Source: Cannabis sativa (Eukaryota; Streptophyta; Magnoliopsida; Rosales; Cannabaceae). Taken from it: DNA of 64,000 bases. The notes beneath the pieces are model-generated. The model was not told the DNA's origin and searched no databases. It worked only from the letters and a program-made list of their open reading frames with translations. Shown here piece by piece: positions 49,135 through 61,624 of this stretch; within the stretch, counting starts at the first letter, position 1; each line of letters starts with the position of its first letter. Where the stretch lies: contig NC_083609.1 of NCBI RefSeq assembly GCF_029168945.1, positions 310,001 through 374,000 of the forward strand, written 5' to 3'. The position numbers and the translations under genes were made by a program.

Positions 49135-50187
49135 AATCAATTCTTCAAATTAATCATCTCATTACAATTTGCAAATTAAACAAAATTAAAGTCAAAGATG
49201 TACGAAAGGCCAAATGCATTTTTATTATTACAATATATATTATATATATATATATATATATCTTTCTTTCTCTCTCTCTTTGTTGTTATTATTATTATAA
49301 ATAGGGCATGAGAAAAAACTCACACTATGTTCAAAAGTAGTTATTTGAATTGACTATGGCTTTCTTTTAATGTTGAATTAGGCCTCAGTCAATATTTGAA
49401 TAAATCCATACTAATCAAGTACTTGAGTGTATATATTATTAAGTGAGTGATCGATTAAGATAATTATAATCTTAATTAATTAAACATTAATTTATTACAA
49501 GACTAAGTAAGAAGTATTAATTAAGTTGGATTAAGAGGAAAAAGGATAGTCTAATAATGTTGTTGTGGAGATTGATTGTTTAAACGTGTTGGGCCCCGCT
49601 CTTCTACTTGTCCCACATTAGTATGATATTGTTCGTTTTTTTGAGCATCTTCCTAAAAGGCCTGATACTAATAGAGTAGTGTTCATCCTTATATACCCAT
49701 AATTCTTCCCATTCCTAGCCAATGTGGGACTTTGGTTGCATTCCCAACAAAACGTGGTTCAAACAATGAGAAAAAGCTTTGTTCACATGGTGTCGGATTT
49801 TTTATTAATGATATTGTATAAGTTGATTTTATCGAGTTAAACAATGTGTTTTTTGTTTAGCAATCTACAAACAAAATTTTTTACTTTAAAAGAATTTTAA
49901 AAATTATTTACAAAAACGTAAATTTAAATACTTATATTAAAATAAGAGCGTAGTTATAAAAATTTAATAATTAATATATATATTTGGAAAAAAAAAATTA
50001 AGTGGGATCAACATATAATGGGGCGATAGAAAAAAAAAATATTTTTAAATATATAATTTTAAAAAAAAAAAAAAATTGGCTCTAGACACAAACCTAACAT
50101 GCTTATCCACAGGCCCCCCAGGATTAGGGATCAAGTAACCCTATGCTAGTCTCCATCTAATGTGATATTGTTTATCATCTATAATAC

Positions 50188-50219
<32 letters not shown>

Positions 50220-52888
50220 CATTTATATTTAGAAGTTGAATCATATCACATAATTAATTAATACATTATAGTACATGTGGAATAAATTTAAGACTTGTGA
50301 GCTGCAATCTCATCTAAATAAAGATCAATAAATTAAGATATTTCAGTATTGTTGCTATATTATTTCAACTAATATTTAACATCTTGCAATAAAAATTTTG
50401 TATATGGTGATCGAAATATAAAATCTTTGCAAAACTAATTGATTATAATTATTATTAGGACTTCTCGTATTATTAATTAATGAGTTTGAAATTCAAATAT
50501 ATGTGTCAGTATGGTATGAACACACATATTTAAATTTAAAAAAAAAATTAATATTATAAATATTTGTATATATATATATATATTTTATTGCATCTAATCA
50601 CAGTGCATGCAGACTATTTCATATTATATTTTTCATATATAGTGATCACTATCATTATATCATATATATCGATCTTGAAAAAATAGACACAGAAATGATT
50701 AATTAATATTGATCATCATCATTATGATCTTAAGTACGTACTCATGAGAAATGTTCAAACCGTGATTATATTCAATAATTAAATAATAACATATTTATAT
50801 ATAATATATATTTATGGGAAAGAATAAGAACAAAGAGGAAACGTTCACTCTTGACTACTTCTATGATTATATATATAATATATATTTACGTAATTTTTAG
50901 ATTTATAATCTTTTGACCGATTATTAAGTCAATATGTATATGTATATTTTATATGTATAAGCGTGTGTCTTTATGTTATCATGTGATATACATATATATA
51001 AAATATGAACAATAAAAACCCTAGGTTATTATTACATATGTATATATTTATAATATAAATATAACGAGTTAAATATTATTTTAAATTTTGTGTAGTTTTG
51101 GAAAAATAATTAAATGAACCCTCTATTTTATTAAATGACAAAATAGATCTTATATTTTTTAACATGATATAAATAAGACCATAAATTAATTTTTTTGTCA
51201 AAAAAAACTTAATAATAACTTGATTTAGAGGTGTTAATAAAATTATGATTACATTTTCTTCTTCTGTTCGTGTTAGGAATTGTTTTCCAATTAGTTATAT
51301 TATAAAAAATTGTCAAAAATTGAGCTCAAAGCCCTATTTTTATAATTTTAAAAAATACAGAGTCCATTTTATCATTTATTAAAACATAGGGGCTAAAAAA
51401 GTATTTATCCTATATATAGCAGGTCTAGAATTTAAGAGTAATTTACGACATAAATACTTAAGTTTAACTCTCTTAATTAGTTTACTTTTTGATAATAATA
51501 ATATATAAGTTATATTTCTGGAATTGCTGTAAATACTTGACGGTTGAGTGTAAAGTTATTATTCACATTTAAATTAATTTTTAAATAAAAAATAAAATTT
51601 AATAATCAATCAAAGACTCTCTTGTGGTCATTAAGTTGAAATTAATATCTAAGTATTTATAAAAATTCTAAAAATATATAATTTAAGTATTATTATAGTA
51701 AAAATAAATATTTATGTATCCTACATAATGTTTTTAAGTTAATAAAAGAAAGTTAATAATTTTTTTTTTATATGGGAGAGGTCGTACTTATTATATATAT
51801 ATATATATATATTCTTTTACTATAAATAATTATTGGAAAATCTACAATAATTAACGTGGTCCATTATATATAAGGAAGGAGACATAGCTAATAGCTATGC
51901 TTGGTGGTTAATTTATACAAAATTAAAAATTTATACATATTATTAATTATTATACCATATGCAAGGCAATTGGATCTAGATGTTACACGTCTTCTTTTAC
52001 TCGATCTTTTTGAAATTAAATTATATAAACATATTAAGAGAATAATTAAAATAAATAAATAATTAGCAAAACATCCTACTATTTACTTAATTAATTGATT
52101 TTTATAATATTGAATGAGTACGTACGATTTATTTTTATTTTCCAAGAAAAGATTTTGCCTCTTATATATATAGTGTTATATCCAGCCGTCCATTTAAATA
52201 TATATGTATATAAAAAAATTATATTATATTCTAATATCCCTCGTGCGAAAAAGATATATTTATAATAAACACATCACATATATAAATTATTATTATATAT
52301 ATACAAATCAATGTATTATAGTATATATCTGATTGAAAGTTTCATCATGCATCGATCTTGCATATTAATTTGACTACGTAACATATTTAGCCTCTATAAA
52401 TTATATAAAATATTTTTATTAATTATAATTTAATCACTTAATCAATTAATTAATTAATATGACAACTGACTAAATATAAATATCTGGAATATACGAATAT
52501 TTATTAGATCAGATATAGCTTTTGTCTATAAACGACCTACCTAGTTTATTAGTTTGTGTATACGTCAATTCATTGGTTAATAATTAATTAATTATTTAAT
52601 ATCATTTTCAAAGAGAACAAAATTGACAACAGCACATGCATGTCCAATATATATATAATTATATAAGGTAATTTTATGGTGTATCCCTAATAATAATGAG
52701 TTTTGATAAATTATCTATCTATTTCGATTTTCGTGTGAGATTTTTAGTCTCTTTTTTTTTTTTATTTATTTTTTATAATTGCATAAATTATAATTATTTA
52801 AGACTATTTATAAATTTTGTACCGTTTAATAATATTTATGTATTTTATTACACACGATTATATTTTTTTTATACGCGTATGTAATAAT
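49135..52888. other. 3.7 kb gene-free, AT-microsatellite-rich
   Basis: Nothing coding recognised. (AT)n tracts occur at about 49240-49260, 50193-50218, 50570-50582 and 51797-51812. An inverted pair GTCCCACATT (49610-49619) and AATGTGGGAC (49721-49730) bounds a 121-bp segment that includes CTTATATACCC. Confidence 0.55.
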
Positions 52889-52891
52889 TAA

Positions 52892-53196
52892 GTGCATGTT
52901 TGACATCATAACTAAAAAAACTATTTTTTGTTTTTAAAAACAGATTATTGTTTTTTGAAAATAATTTGGCTTGTTTTGCCTTGTTTTTTGAAAACAGTTT
53001 TCGGAAAACAAAGTTACAAAACAACAAAATGTTGTCTTCTGTTTTAAAAATCAATTTACTTTTGGTCAATATTGTTTTTAAAAAACACTAACCAAACATG
53101 ACTTGTTTTTAAAAACTTCAAAAACTATTTTTTTGTTCTCATTTCTAAAAACAATTTTTTGAAAATAAAAAATAGAAAACAATACCAAACATGCTC
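52892..53196. mobile_element. TIR MITE, 305 bp, TAA target duplication
   Basis: Left end GTGCATGTTTG and right end CAAACATGCTC are inverted. The flanks are TAA at 52889-52891 and 53197-53199. The interior is rich in GTTTTTAAAAAC-type palindromes. PIF/Harbinger-like by duplication size. Confidence 0.65.
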
Positions 53197-53199
53197 TAA

Positions 53200-53460
53200 G
53201 TTACTGGAATCTGACAGTTTAGTTTCCATCTTTGGAAATCTGGTTCAAGACTGTCATTCTCTTACGCTTTCTATGCCTTTAATAAAAATTCGTTTTGTTA
53301 AACGATCAGCAAACCGTCTAGCACATGTTGTTGCTAGGATGTTACGGTCCTTATCTCGTCGTAGTATTTCTGTGTCTAATACTCCAGCTACTATTCTGAA
53401 TGTTTTGTACTCAGAATGTTAATTTAATAAAGTTGATATTTCATCAAAAAAAAAAAAAAA
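53200..53460 (+). mobile_element. 5'-truncated LINE tail (RNase H-like end plus poly(A))
   Basis: The frame ending at TAA 53420-53422 carries LLESDSLVSIFGN and IRFVKRSANRLAHVVAR, the C-terminal RNase H-like segment of plant L1-type LINE ORF2. A short 3' UTR with AATAAAG is followed by a run of about 15 A (to 53460). Only this terminal piece is present. Confidence 0.75.
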
Positions 53461-55206
53461 ATTACTGCTTAAATTTTATTTTTTACACTATAATTTTCTA
53501 TTATATATATATATATATATATTTATATCCAAGTGGATCATATCACCTTATCTTAACTTTCTCAATAAGTCTTGATATCCAAAACCGTAATTCAAAATCA
53601 AATACTACAGCTAATTGTTTTGATGTTGAACTCTCTCTCTCTCTCTCTAAAGCTTAAAAAAATGTGACTTAATTATTCTATATATATATATATATTGATA
53701 TATATTATAAAATTACTTATTTGGTGATCATGATCTTATTATATAAAACATATATAATATAATTTAGCTAATTCAAGAAATTTTGTTTGATATTAATTAA
53801 TTATTTGATCTTCCAACTGTAAAATTTTCAAGCCATTTTTGTAAAATATAATTAAGTCCTATATTGATCACATTCTTAATTTATTATCATTATTGATAAT
53901 AATTAAGTTTTTCTTTTTCTTCATGATATTCGGCTATAATAATTCGTAGATCGATATTTGTATAATTAATGCGGTCAAAAGTCAAATTAGGCAATCTCGT
54001 GTGCTAATTTGTATCAAAATTTCTGAATATAATAATTTACAGCTTTTTGAAGCAATTTTATACATACATAAGTAATATTACTCAATAATCAATTCATGTT
54101 GTAAATATTTTCTTTTAATTAAATTAAATTATTAATTACAATATAATTTTGATTGGATCCATTAATCTCATGCAATTTCCTGCTATGGTATTAAATTTTT
54201 TAATTAATTTTCTCGTATATTTTAAAGGAAGATTATAAAAAATGTTTTTTTTGAGATAAGATTATAAAAAATGTTAAATAATGGCTTTTAATTTTTTTTT
54301 TACTATTTTTATTTTATAATATCTTATATACGATTATGTTTTGACAATGAATGACTAATAATAACGAATAATAATTTTTTTTTGGTAATATAGAAATGAA
54401 ATTTGATTAGTATAGGATTTTTTTTCCAGTTATAGGCTAAAAAATATTATATTTATATTTAAAAGGAATATTTATAGGCTAAGAATATATTGTCACCTAA
54501 TTAATAATGGATTTTATTATCTTTTTACTATTTCAATTTTAATATCTTATTTTGAAAATAATTTATCGTATTATTTATCAACGAAATATGATTAATATAT
54601 GAATCTTTTTACTATTTCAATTTTAATATCTTATTTTGAAAATAATTTATCGTATTATTTATCAACGAAGTATTAGAGACGACAATTTTAATGGCAACAA
54701 AAAATTGTTCCTAATAGTAGTGATATTAATAATTATTTCTATTTTTTAGTTTAATTTGAAAATTTAGTAGAGGAGATGTTTAATATTTTTAAGAAAACAA
54801 GTCATCCCTAAAAATTGGACAATAAATATTTTATTTAAATTAATAGCTATTAAAAAAAATTAAAAATAACTGGAGCCCTTTTTAAAATTTTTAAAAAATG
54901 ACTTTTGTTGCTCTTAAAAATTATTTTTCATTTATTGTTATTAATTTTTTAACAATATTCTTTATTTTCTTAGATTATATATAAACATACTAATCCTTAG
55001 ATTATATATAAAACAATTCATAAAAGAAAAAAAACATCATTTATAATGGGCTGCTGTGCTTTTCTTATATTCTTGTTTAAGAGAGTTTCATAAAAAAGAT
55101 TAGACAAGTGAACAATAATACCAATCATGAACTCTCTTACTTATTCTAAAGTGGAGTGGAAGATTATTGATTGTTGTTGTCTCTTCACACCTATTTTTTC
55201 AAATAA
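53461..55206. other. Intergenic 3' of the ROP gene, repeats only
   Basis: AT-rich with (AT)n at about 53502-53521 and 53682-53696, a (CT)n run at 53631-53648, and the direct repeat at 54519-54669. No gene recognised. Confidence 0.55.
54519..54669. repeat. Perfect 67-bp direct repeat (84-bp period)
   Basis: 54519-54585 and 54603-54669 look identical (both run from ATCTTTTTACTATTTC to TTTATCAACGAA), joined by a 17-bp linker. Perfect identity in AT-rich neutral DNA suggests a recent tandem duplication. Confidence 0.85.
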
Positions 55207-56569
55207 TCACATTATGGAGCAAGCTTTCAGTACTTTTCTTTTCTTTTTCTTCTGTTCCGGTGGTTGAAGGACAACTCTCATGGCTGCATCAAAGACTCCT
55301 TTTACATTCTGTGTATACAAGATGAGTTTAATTATTATAGCCAATTTCATCACAAAGAATAGAAAAGGTTTAATTATGTTTTGTATATATACCTGTTGTG
55401 TTTTCGAGCTGCATTCGATATAAGCAGATGCTCCGATAAGTTTCTGAAGTTCCTCTCCCTTATAATGTGATACACATATCAATATAAATACAAGAAATAT
55501 GCAATAATTAATTATGTAAAGAGTAAATTTTTTCACTTGAGTTGTAGTAATTGGAACGGCATCAGGATGGTCTATGAAGAATTGTGTGTCATCTCGAAGG
55601 TCTAGCTCCACAAAACCAAAAGAAAAATTAAATGAAAAAAAGAAGAATATTCTTCTTCATCTTATTAGTACCATAAGTTTCATTAACTAAACACAATATG
55701 ATGATACACATTATACATATATTTCTACAAAATAAGCAATAGAAAGATGAAAAAGATACCAAGTTTTGTTCCAACAAGAATAATTGGGACACCGCGTGCA
55801 TAATGCTTCAATTCATGAATCCACTGGAAAAAAAAAAAAAAACATACAAAAAACAAAGACATCAACAACTAAACATTATAATTAAAATAGATATTTTAAT
55901 AAATGATAATTGCCCACATAAGAAAATAAGAACTAACCTTCTTAAAAACATTATTATAGCTAATTTTGCTAATGAGAGAGAATGCGAGTATAAATACATT
56001 GACACCACAATAACTCAAGGGTCTTAATCTGTTATATTCTTCCTGTCCTATTCTCCATAGAATAAAAAACTTCAGACCTTGAAAAGAGTGTTATTTGTGT
56101 AAGTGTATAAATTTCAGTCATTCAATACTTACCGGCTGTATCCCACAATGCCAAGTTAACATTGCTTCCATTCACAATCATATTTGCACTGAAATTGTCG
56201 AAAACAGTTGGCACATAATCCTGTTTTTTTCCACCAAAGTATGAAATAATGAATAATAAAAGAATACAAATGTATCATCATTTCAAAATAAACAAATTCT
56301 TAAATGTAAGAACAAACCATAATATTTACAAAGAAATATTAAACAAACAAGTAAAAGATCAATCATTCTAATTAGAAAGAAGATCAAACAAAGAAAACCC
56401 ATTACAATTTAATTTCAAATAATTATAATAAAAAAAACTCAAATCATAAGTTGAAATGAAACTAACTAACCGTGGGAAAAATATTACTAGTATAGGAGAT
56501 AAGAAGACAAGTCTTTCCCACAGCTCCATCGCCAACAGTAACACATTTTATGAACCTCGAAGCACTCAT
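55207..56569 (-). CDS. ROP/RAC small GTPase (type I), 7 exons
   Basis: Plant Rho-family switch controlling polarity, actin and ROS signalling at the plasma membrane. Exons 56569-56471, 56220-56133, 56047-55938, 55823-55760, 55601-55537, 55458-55393 and 55308-55207, giving 197 residues. G1 is GDGAVGKT, G2 [11 protein letters not shown]3 WDTAGQEEY, G4 GTKLD and G5 ECSSKT. The C-terminus is a polybasic run (KKKKRK) then CSIM, a CaaX prenylation box of type I ROPs. Seven exons is usual. It departs from the near-invariant family sequence: SYCGVNVF where SYRGADVF is typical, and HELKHYARG where PELRHYAPG is typical. A diverged but apparently functional paralogue is likely; G-motifs are intact. Confidence 0.93.
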
Positions 56570-56589
56570 TTTTCCTACTTTTCAAATTT

Positions 56590-57900
56590 CTAAAAAAACA
56601 AAAGAAAAAGAAATCGAAGCCTGTGATAATATTTTTCCTCCTTAATCCTAAATGAGTAATAAATTTTGCAAGGAAAAATCTTTGAATGGAAAGAAAAGGA
56701 AAAGCAAAAAAAAAAAGGAAAGAACTTTACAAAAGGAAAAAATTTTGAATGGAAAGAAAAAATTGAACCTAGCAAAATTTAAAGATTTCAATTTACTTTG
56801 AATAAAAGACACTAAAATGCTTCATTCTTATTATGTTCTTCTACGTGACCATTTGAATTACCATACCACTCATATGGTGTAGGATAGATTAGAGCTTAAT
56901 TACTTTTGATTTTGAGGGATGAAATTTATACATGTGCATTTGCTTGTTCTTACCTCACTTACTTTCAGGTATAGCAATTAATGTGTTTATTTTTATATAA
57001 ATCTCATATATAATTTATGTATATTTTCTCATTATATATATTTGCCCTTTTTGGTTGGTTGATCATTTTACCTATCTTATTATGCATTTACACACATTCA
57101 CACACACACATAAGCCATATATATTTGTTGTGGCTATGAAGTAAGATAACCTCTAAGTTAAATGAGTGAATTATGTTTGAGTAATAGAGATTGGGCCAAC
57201 AATAGACTATATTATTATGAGATTATTTCAGAAATACACAAAATGACTAAAAAAAAAATACGATTGTACGAAATTTTAAAGATTTTTATGAATTTTTAAA
57301 TTTTTTTTTTTACAGAAAATATAGTCTTTTGATGTTTTTATTTTATTTTTATGTTTTATGTTTTATTATTTTGTTGTTAATTTTTTATTATTTGTATATT
57401 ATTTTAATGTTGTTTTCCTATTATTTTCATGTAATTTTCTTGTTGTTTTTATAAAATATCGTAAATATATTAAAAAAAAATATTTAAACAAAAAAATGTT
57501 TTTTTTTTTACTAAAAGTACTTTGCTTAAATTTGGAGTTTTTACACCATATATTAAAATTTCTAATTTTTTTACTTTTTTCTATTGTGGGGCGGAATTTT
57601 TTTTCAAAAATACTGTGTTTTATTTTCAAAAATGATGTGTATAAGTTTTATACAGTGTACTGTATTAAATTTTCACAGTTATTTTACAGTTATTTTTAGT
57701 TATTTCAGTGTTGTTTTAATTGTTATATTTTTTTGATTTATGGTTGTTTTATAAAATAACAGTATTTTTGTAAAAAATTCCGTTTGACTGGAAAAATTGT
57801 AAACTTTTACCAAAATCCAATATTTTTACAAATGTCTAAATTTTAATTGATGAAAACGACAATGGGCTAATAATAGACTAGCCATGTATTATGATCACAG
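56590..57900. other. Intergenic, possible DNA-element relic
   Basis: ROP upstream flank, then very T-rich DNA. The sequence near 57757-57782 (AACAGTATTTTTGTAAAAAA then TTCC) is the reverse complement of the left end of the element at 60069, so 57230-57782 may be a related insertion. Its left end was not found. ORFs at 57358-57699 and 57399-57629 reflect low complexity. Confidence 0.45.
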
Positions 57901-57910
57901 GCCCATTTAG

Positions 57911-57968
57911 AAAGATGGTAGTGGGCCCATGTGTAATGGGATCGTGAGCCCAATACCAAAGCCCACGT
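57911..57968 (+). promoter_or_regulatory. Clustered TGGGCC/GCCCA motifs upstream of the 49-aa gene
   Basis: TGGGCCCA (near 57913), GAGCCCAA and AAGCCCAC lie within 60 bp, about 110-165 bp before the ATG at 58076. Such site II motifs bind TCP factors and are typical of plant mitochondrial and ribosomal protein genes. Confidence 0.5.
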
Positions 57969-58075
57969 TGCCTTTCTGAAATGTACTCCAACGTTTATCA
58001 GTAACAAAGCGAAGAAAAGAAGAAGACGAAGACGAAGACGAATACGAAGGATTCGAATTAGGGTTTGGAGAAAAG

Positions 58076-58225
58076 ATGGCGTTTTTGAAGGGAGAACCAC
58101 TGATAAGAAAGCTGGCCTTGGTATCTAAGTACGCCGTTTTACCTGGCGCCATGATCGCCGCTCTCGTATACTCGCCCCCCGATTTCGTCTACTACTCCAA
58201 CAACAACCCCAAACCCAGCAAATAG
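58076..58225 (+). CDS. 49-residue single-pass membrane protein, unknown
   Basis: Short but gene-like: ATG at 58076, stop TAG at 58223-58225. The N-terminal half MAFLKGEPLIRKLALVSKYA is basic and amphipathic. A hydrophobic segment VLPGAMIAALVY (residues about 21-32) follows, then a polar tail SPPDFVYYSNNNPKPSK. Local GC content is well above the flanks, and site II-type promoter motifs and a purine-rich leader precede it. Size, charge pattern and promoter suggest a small inner-membrane mitochondrial subunit, but I do not recognise the family and this is inference. A splice acceptor-like TGCAG at about 59391-59395 suggests a 3' UTR intron ending there. Confidence 0.6.
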   Translation: MAFLKGEPLIRKLALVSKYAVLPGAMIAALVYSPPDFVYYSNNNPKPSK

Positions 58226-58380
58226 ATTTCTGTGAGATTTCGATTTCGTCTATTTTTGCTGTTTTTCATTTTCCAGGATTAGGATTTTGTTTTGTATTGA
58301 TCCAATTTGAGACAATTGTTATGTTATTTAAGCAACTATGCGATTTATTCATTCATGATTGTCTTTGCTCATACGATAAA

Positions 58381-59310
58381 AGATCAAGCTTTCTCTTTAA
58401 GGTTTATAATTATGTCTTTTTAGCTATAGGACTCACATATACAAACAACTATAATGTTTGATTTGCTAAGTCATGCAATAATTGTAGTAGTAGTAGTACC
58501 AATCTTCAATAGGAAAACCCCCAATTCTCATTCATTTCATTTTCACTGATAATCTTTAAGAAAAATACTAACAATTAACTAATAAGCTGATATGCCATTT
58601 TCATACAATTGACAATTAACCATTCTTGACATTGGTTGAATATGTAGATATAAGCTTATTAATACTTACTAAATCCAACCCCAGGTGTCATTTTGCTTAA
58701 CTATTGTTCTTGTGGTTATTTTAGGCCTATCTTTACCTTTCCCCTTTTATGTTTTTATCAAATCAATCTGTTTGAAAACAGAGTTGATGATATATGGTTA
58801 CTTGGTAGGTATCAGTGAATGTCTATGGTTCATACAAGATCAAGATTTTTCCTCTGAGGTTTATAACTATGTCTTTAGCTATATGACTCACTAATACAAA
58901 CATTTACAATATCTGATGTTCTTAGTCTTACACCAAACTAGCTTATTAGGAAAGTAATTAGGCTTAACTAAATATATCCTAGTGGATCGAGTATTTATCA
59001 CTAGCTAACAGTGTAGATTATGTCAAACAACTATGAATAAATCAATCTAACATAACCGATTTTTTAAAGGAGGATTGCCCTCACTGATTCGAGTATATAT
59101 CACCAGCTAATATGAGACATTAATCATTTTGGGCATTGATTGAATATGTAGATGTAAACTTATTACTCACTGAACCCAACCCAAGTGTCATTTTGCTTAA
59201 TCATGGTTCTTTTGGTTATTTTAGGCCTATCTTTACCTTTCCCTGTTTTATGTCTTTATCAAGTCAATCTATTTGAAAAGAGAGTTGATAATGTTGGTTA
59301 CTTGGTTAAT
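58381..59310. repeat. Tandem duplication of ~460-500 bp downstream of the 49-aa gene
   Basis: Segments from 58381 and from 58838 both begin AGATCAAG and share GTTTATAA, ATGTCTTT and GACTCAC. About 340-390 bp further on, both carry GTGTCATTTTGCTTAA and TTATTTTAGGCCTATCTTTA (58687-58735 and 59187-59235). The copies differ by many substitutions and indels, so the duplication is old. Confidence 0.75.
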
Positions 59311-59943
59311 TGCCCTCTCCTGATTATGATATAATCCATTTTTTGTTTGCTTGATGATCAATCTCATGATTATTTTTCTCTTGTTTAATGCAGGGCCATC
59401 TTGACTAAATTGGTTATGGATGTAAGAGTTTAGTATTGTATGTAATAAGCCTTTCTGGTCTGTAATACAATTGCTCAATTTTGTGCTCATCGAAGAAGTG
59501 ATGGTTGTACTTGTTTTTCATAAGGAATAATACTGACCAGGAGATTTCTGAAGATACTTTATTTGATTTCTTGTCTTATAAATAATATTGTTTTCAATGA
59601 TTGTAAACTTGGTTCAATTGACTTGAATTGTTAAACAACAATCATTGTCCTTTGAAGCATGATTTGTTAATTACGATGTTGAAAATAGAGTTTAAATATT
59701 CAGTTGCACCTACAGTAATCTATGTTTGCAACTAAAAGTTTGAACTTTGTTTTTGATACAATAAATTATTTTAAATTTATCGAAAATAAGAGGAGTGTCT
59801 GCCATAATTACAATATACAAAGTTATAAAAGAAATTTTGAGTTATAATTTCTCATAATACTAATAGTAGAGTTGTCCCTACCAGTCTTTAGTGTAGAATT
59901 TATCGAGTAATAATATGTATAAGTAAAATGATATTGGTTGTTC

Positions 59944-60052
59944 CTACAATGCATTCTCATAAAATAAATGGGTGTATCGATTTTGGCATTTAAAAAGAAA
60001 ATTAATCTATTTTTTTATAGTCTTGTATGGTTGCTTCATGGTAGAATTTTCC
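59944..60052. mobile_element. Internally deleted relic of the TACAATGCAC MITE family
   Basis: Left CCTACAATGCATTCTC and right GGTAGAATTTTCC match the termini of the 47053 element, and the interior has ATCGATTTTGGCATTT, equivalent to its GATGCACC...TTTAGCATC. About 110 bp only. Confidence 0.5.
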
Positions 60053-60068
60053 AAGATTAATTAAATTA

Positions 60069-61537
60069 GGGAATTTTACAAAAATACTGTTTTTGGACCA
60101 AAACTTTACAATTATACTGGGACACGGCAAAAATAACATTTTTACTGCCCCAGCCCAATTTCATTACTTTTGTACTGCCCAAGCCCAACAGCATAACATT
60201 TATACTGTGTGTGTGGGGAAACAACCTTCTTCGTGTGTGGGGAGACGCCGGAGACGGAAATCACCAAGAAAAAACCATTAAAATCGGCAAGAATAAACAA
60301 AAGCAGTAAAATCGACGTCAATAAATAATCATGGCAAAACAACAGTAAAACAACACTAAAACAATCAAACAAAACAAAAGAAAAAAATGATTAAAAAAAA
60401 CAAACAATCTGCTGCACAACCTCAACACCAGATGCAAAATCAACTATATTTGCAAGTCTATTCCTAGAAAATTATAAAAAAAAAACTACTAAAACAACAC
60501 TGAAACAACACAAAAACAAATGAAGCAAATATAACTACTTAGAAAAATATAAAAGAAACACCTCAAAACTCTCTTGTGAGTGAGCTCGTCAAATATATTT
60601 ATAGGAGAACCAAAAGAAAAAAACCACAAAAATAGCCAAAGAGAACGAAGAAGAAATGTATTTATAGCCTCCATCTTCCACACTCACAGACATAACCATC
60701 ACAACAACACGAGAACACCCAGAAAATACCTATTAATTCAAATAAATAAATCATGAAAAACAACAGTAAAACAATACTAAAACAATACTAAAACAAAAAA
60801 ACAATAAAAAAAAAATGATCAAAAATTAACTATGTTGTGCACATCCTCAATACTAAATGCACTATATTTGCAAGAAAAATTCTAGAAAATTAGAACAAAA
60901 AAAAACCACACTAAATCTTATATTTAAAAAAAAAAAACATAACTAAGAACTTCAAAAAATTAAAAAAAAAAAATAACAAAGAAGAAGAAAAGAAAAGAAG
61001 ATGAAGAAGAAGAACTAAGAACTATCACCTTCATGGTCTTCCTTCTCCTCATCATCTCAACCATGAATGGTGTTCTAAGTTTCTTTCTTTTCCTTCAATA
61101 TAATTTTTTTTTTTGAATGGTTCCTTCAATATAATTAAGTATATATAATAGTAGAGTTGGACATCATATATATATGTTGATAGGAGAGGAGATGTACGTG
61201 GCAAGCATGCATGAATGTTATGATGTTATAACATATTAATTTCTAAATTTTAAATGCAAACAAAAAAACTATAAAAATGATTAAATGCTTGTCACTTTTG
61301 TCACATCCCACATCCAATCAACTTTTCTAATAAAACAAAAAACTTTAAATATTGATGTGAGAAAATCTTATAGAGATATGTACACAAAAAAGTCTATATT
61401 GTTGATTCAAAAAAAAAAAAAAAAAAAAAAAGTTGGCAGCCGAAAAAAAAAAAAAAAACAGTACAAAAGTTATTTTTGGAGTGTAACAGTATAAAAGAAA
61501 GAAAATGGGAAAACACAGTAAACTGTGTAAATTTCCC
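60069..61537. mobile_element. TIR DNA transposon (non-autonomous), 8-bp target duplication
   Basis: Left end GGGAATTTTACAAAAATACT and right end, reverse-complemented, GGGAAATTTACACAGTTTAC are inverted. TTAAATTA flanks both sides exactly (60061-60068 and 61538-61545). The 8-bp duplication fits hAT, though the TIR sequence could also be Mutator-like. The interior has GC-richer islands (60140-60290, 60545-60720) and long A-runs (61410-61455), with strand-biased AAAACAACACTAAAACAA texture. No transposase recognised. Confidence 0.75.
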
Positions 61538-61551
61538 TTAAATTAAGCTTA

Positions 61552-61624
61552 TTGGGCCTATCTCGCGTTTATTGGGCCGGAGGAAACCTCTCTTGTTGTC
61601 AACTCCATAGGCTCACGGGCCCAA
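61552..61624 (+). promoter_or_regulatory. ADF promoter with TGGGCC motifs
   Basis: TTGGGCCTA near 61553, TTGGGCCGG near 61571 and CGGGCCCAA near 61616 lie 250-330 bp before the ATG. These are TCP-type site II motifs of broadly expressed genes. A (TC)n tract at 61829-61848 is in the leader. Confidence 0.5.

Noticed and set aside
49610..49730. Candidate snRNA gene between inverted GTCCCACATT motifs
   Set aside because: The first motif is not the full USE consensus, and no snRNA body could be recognised. A transposon-type inverted repeat is simpler.
57358..57699. 113-residue Phe/Leu-rich ORF suggesting a membrane protein
   Set aside because: Hydrophobicity comes from T-rich low-complexity DNA. 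There is no start context or recognised family, and a TIR-element end borders the region.
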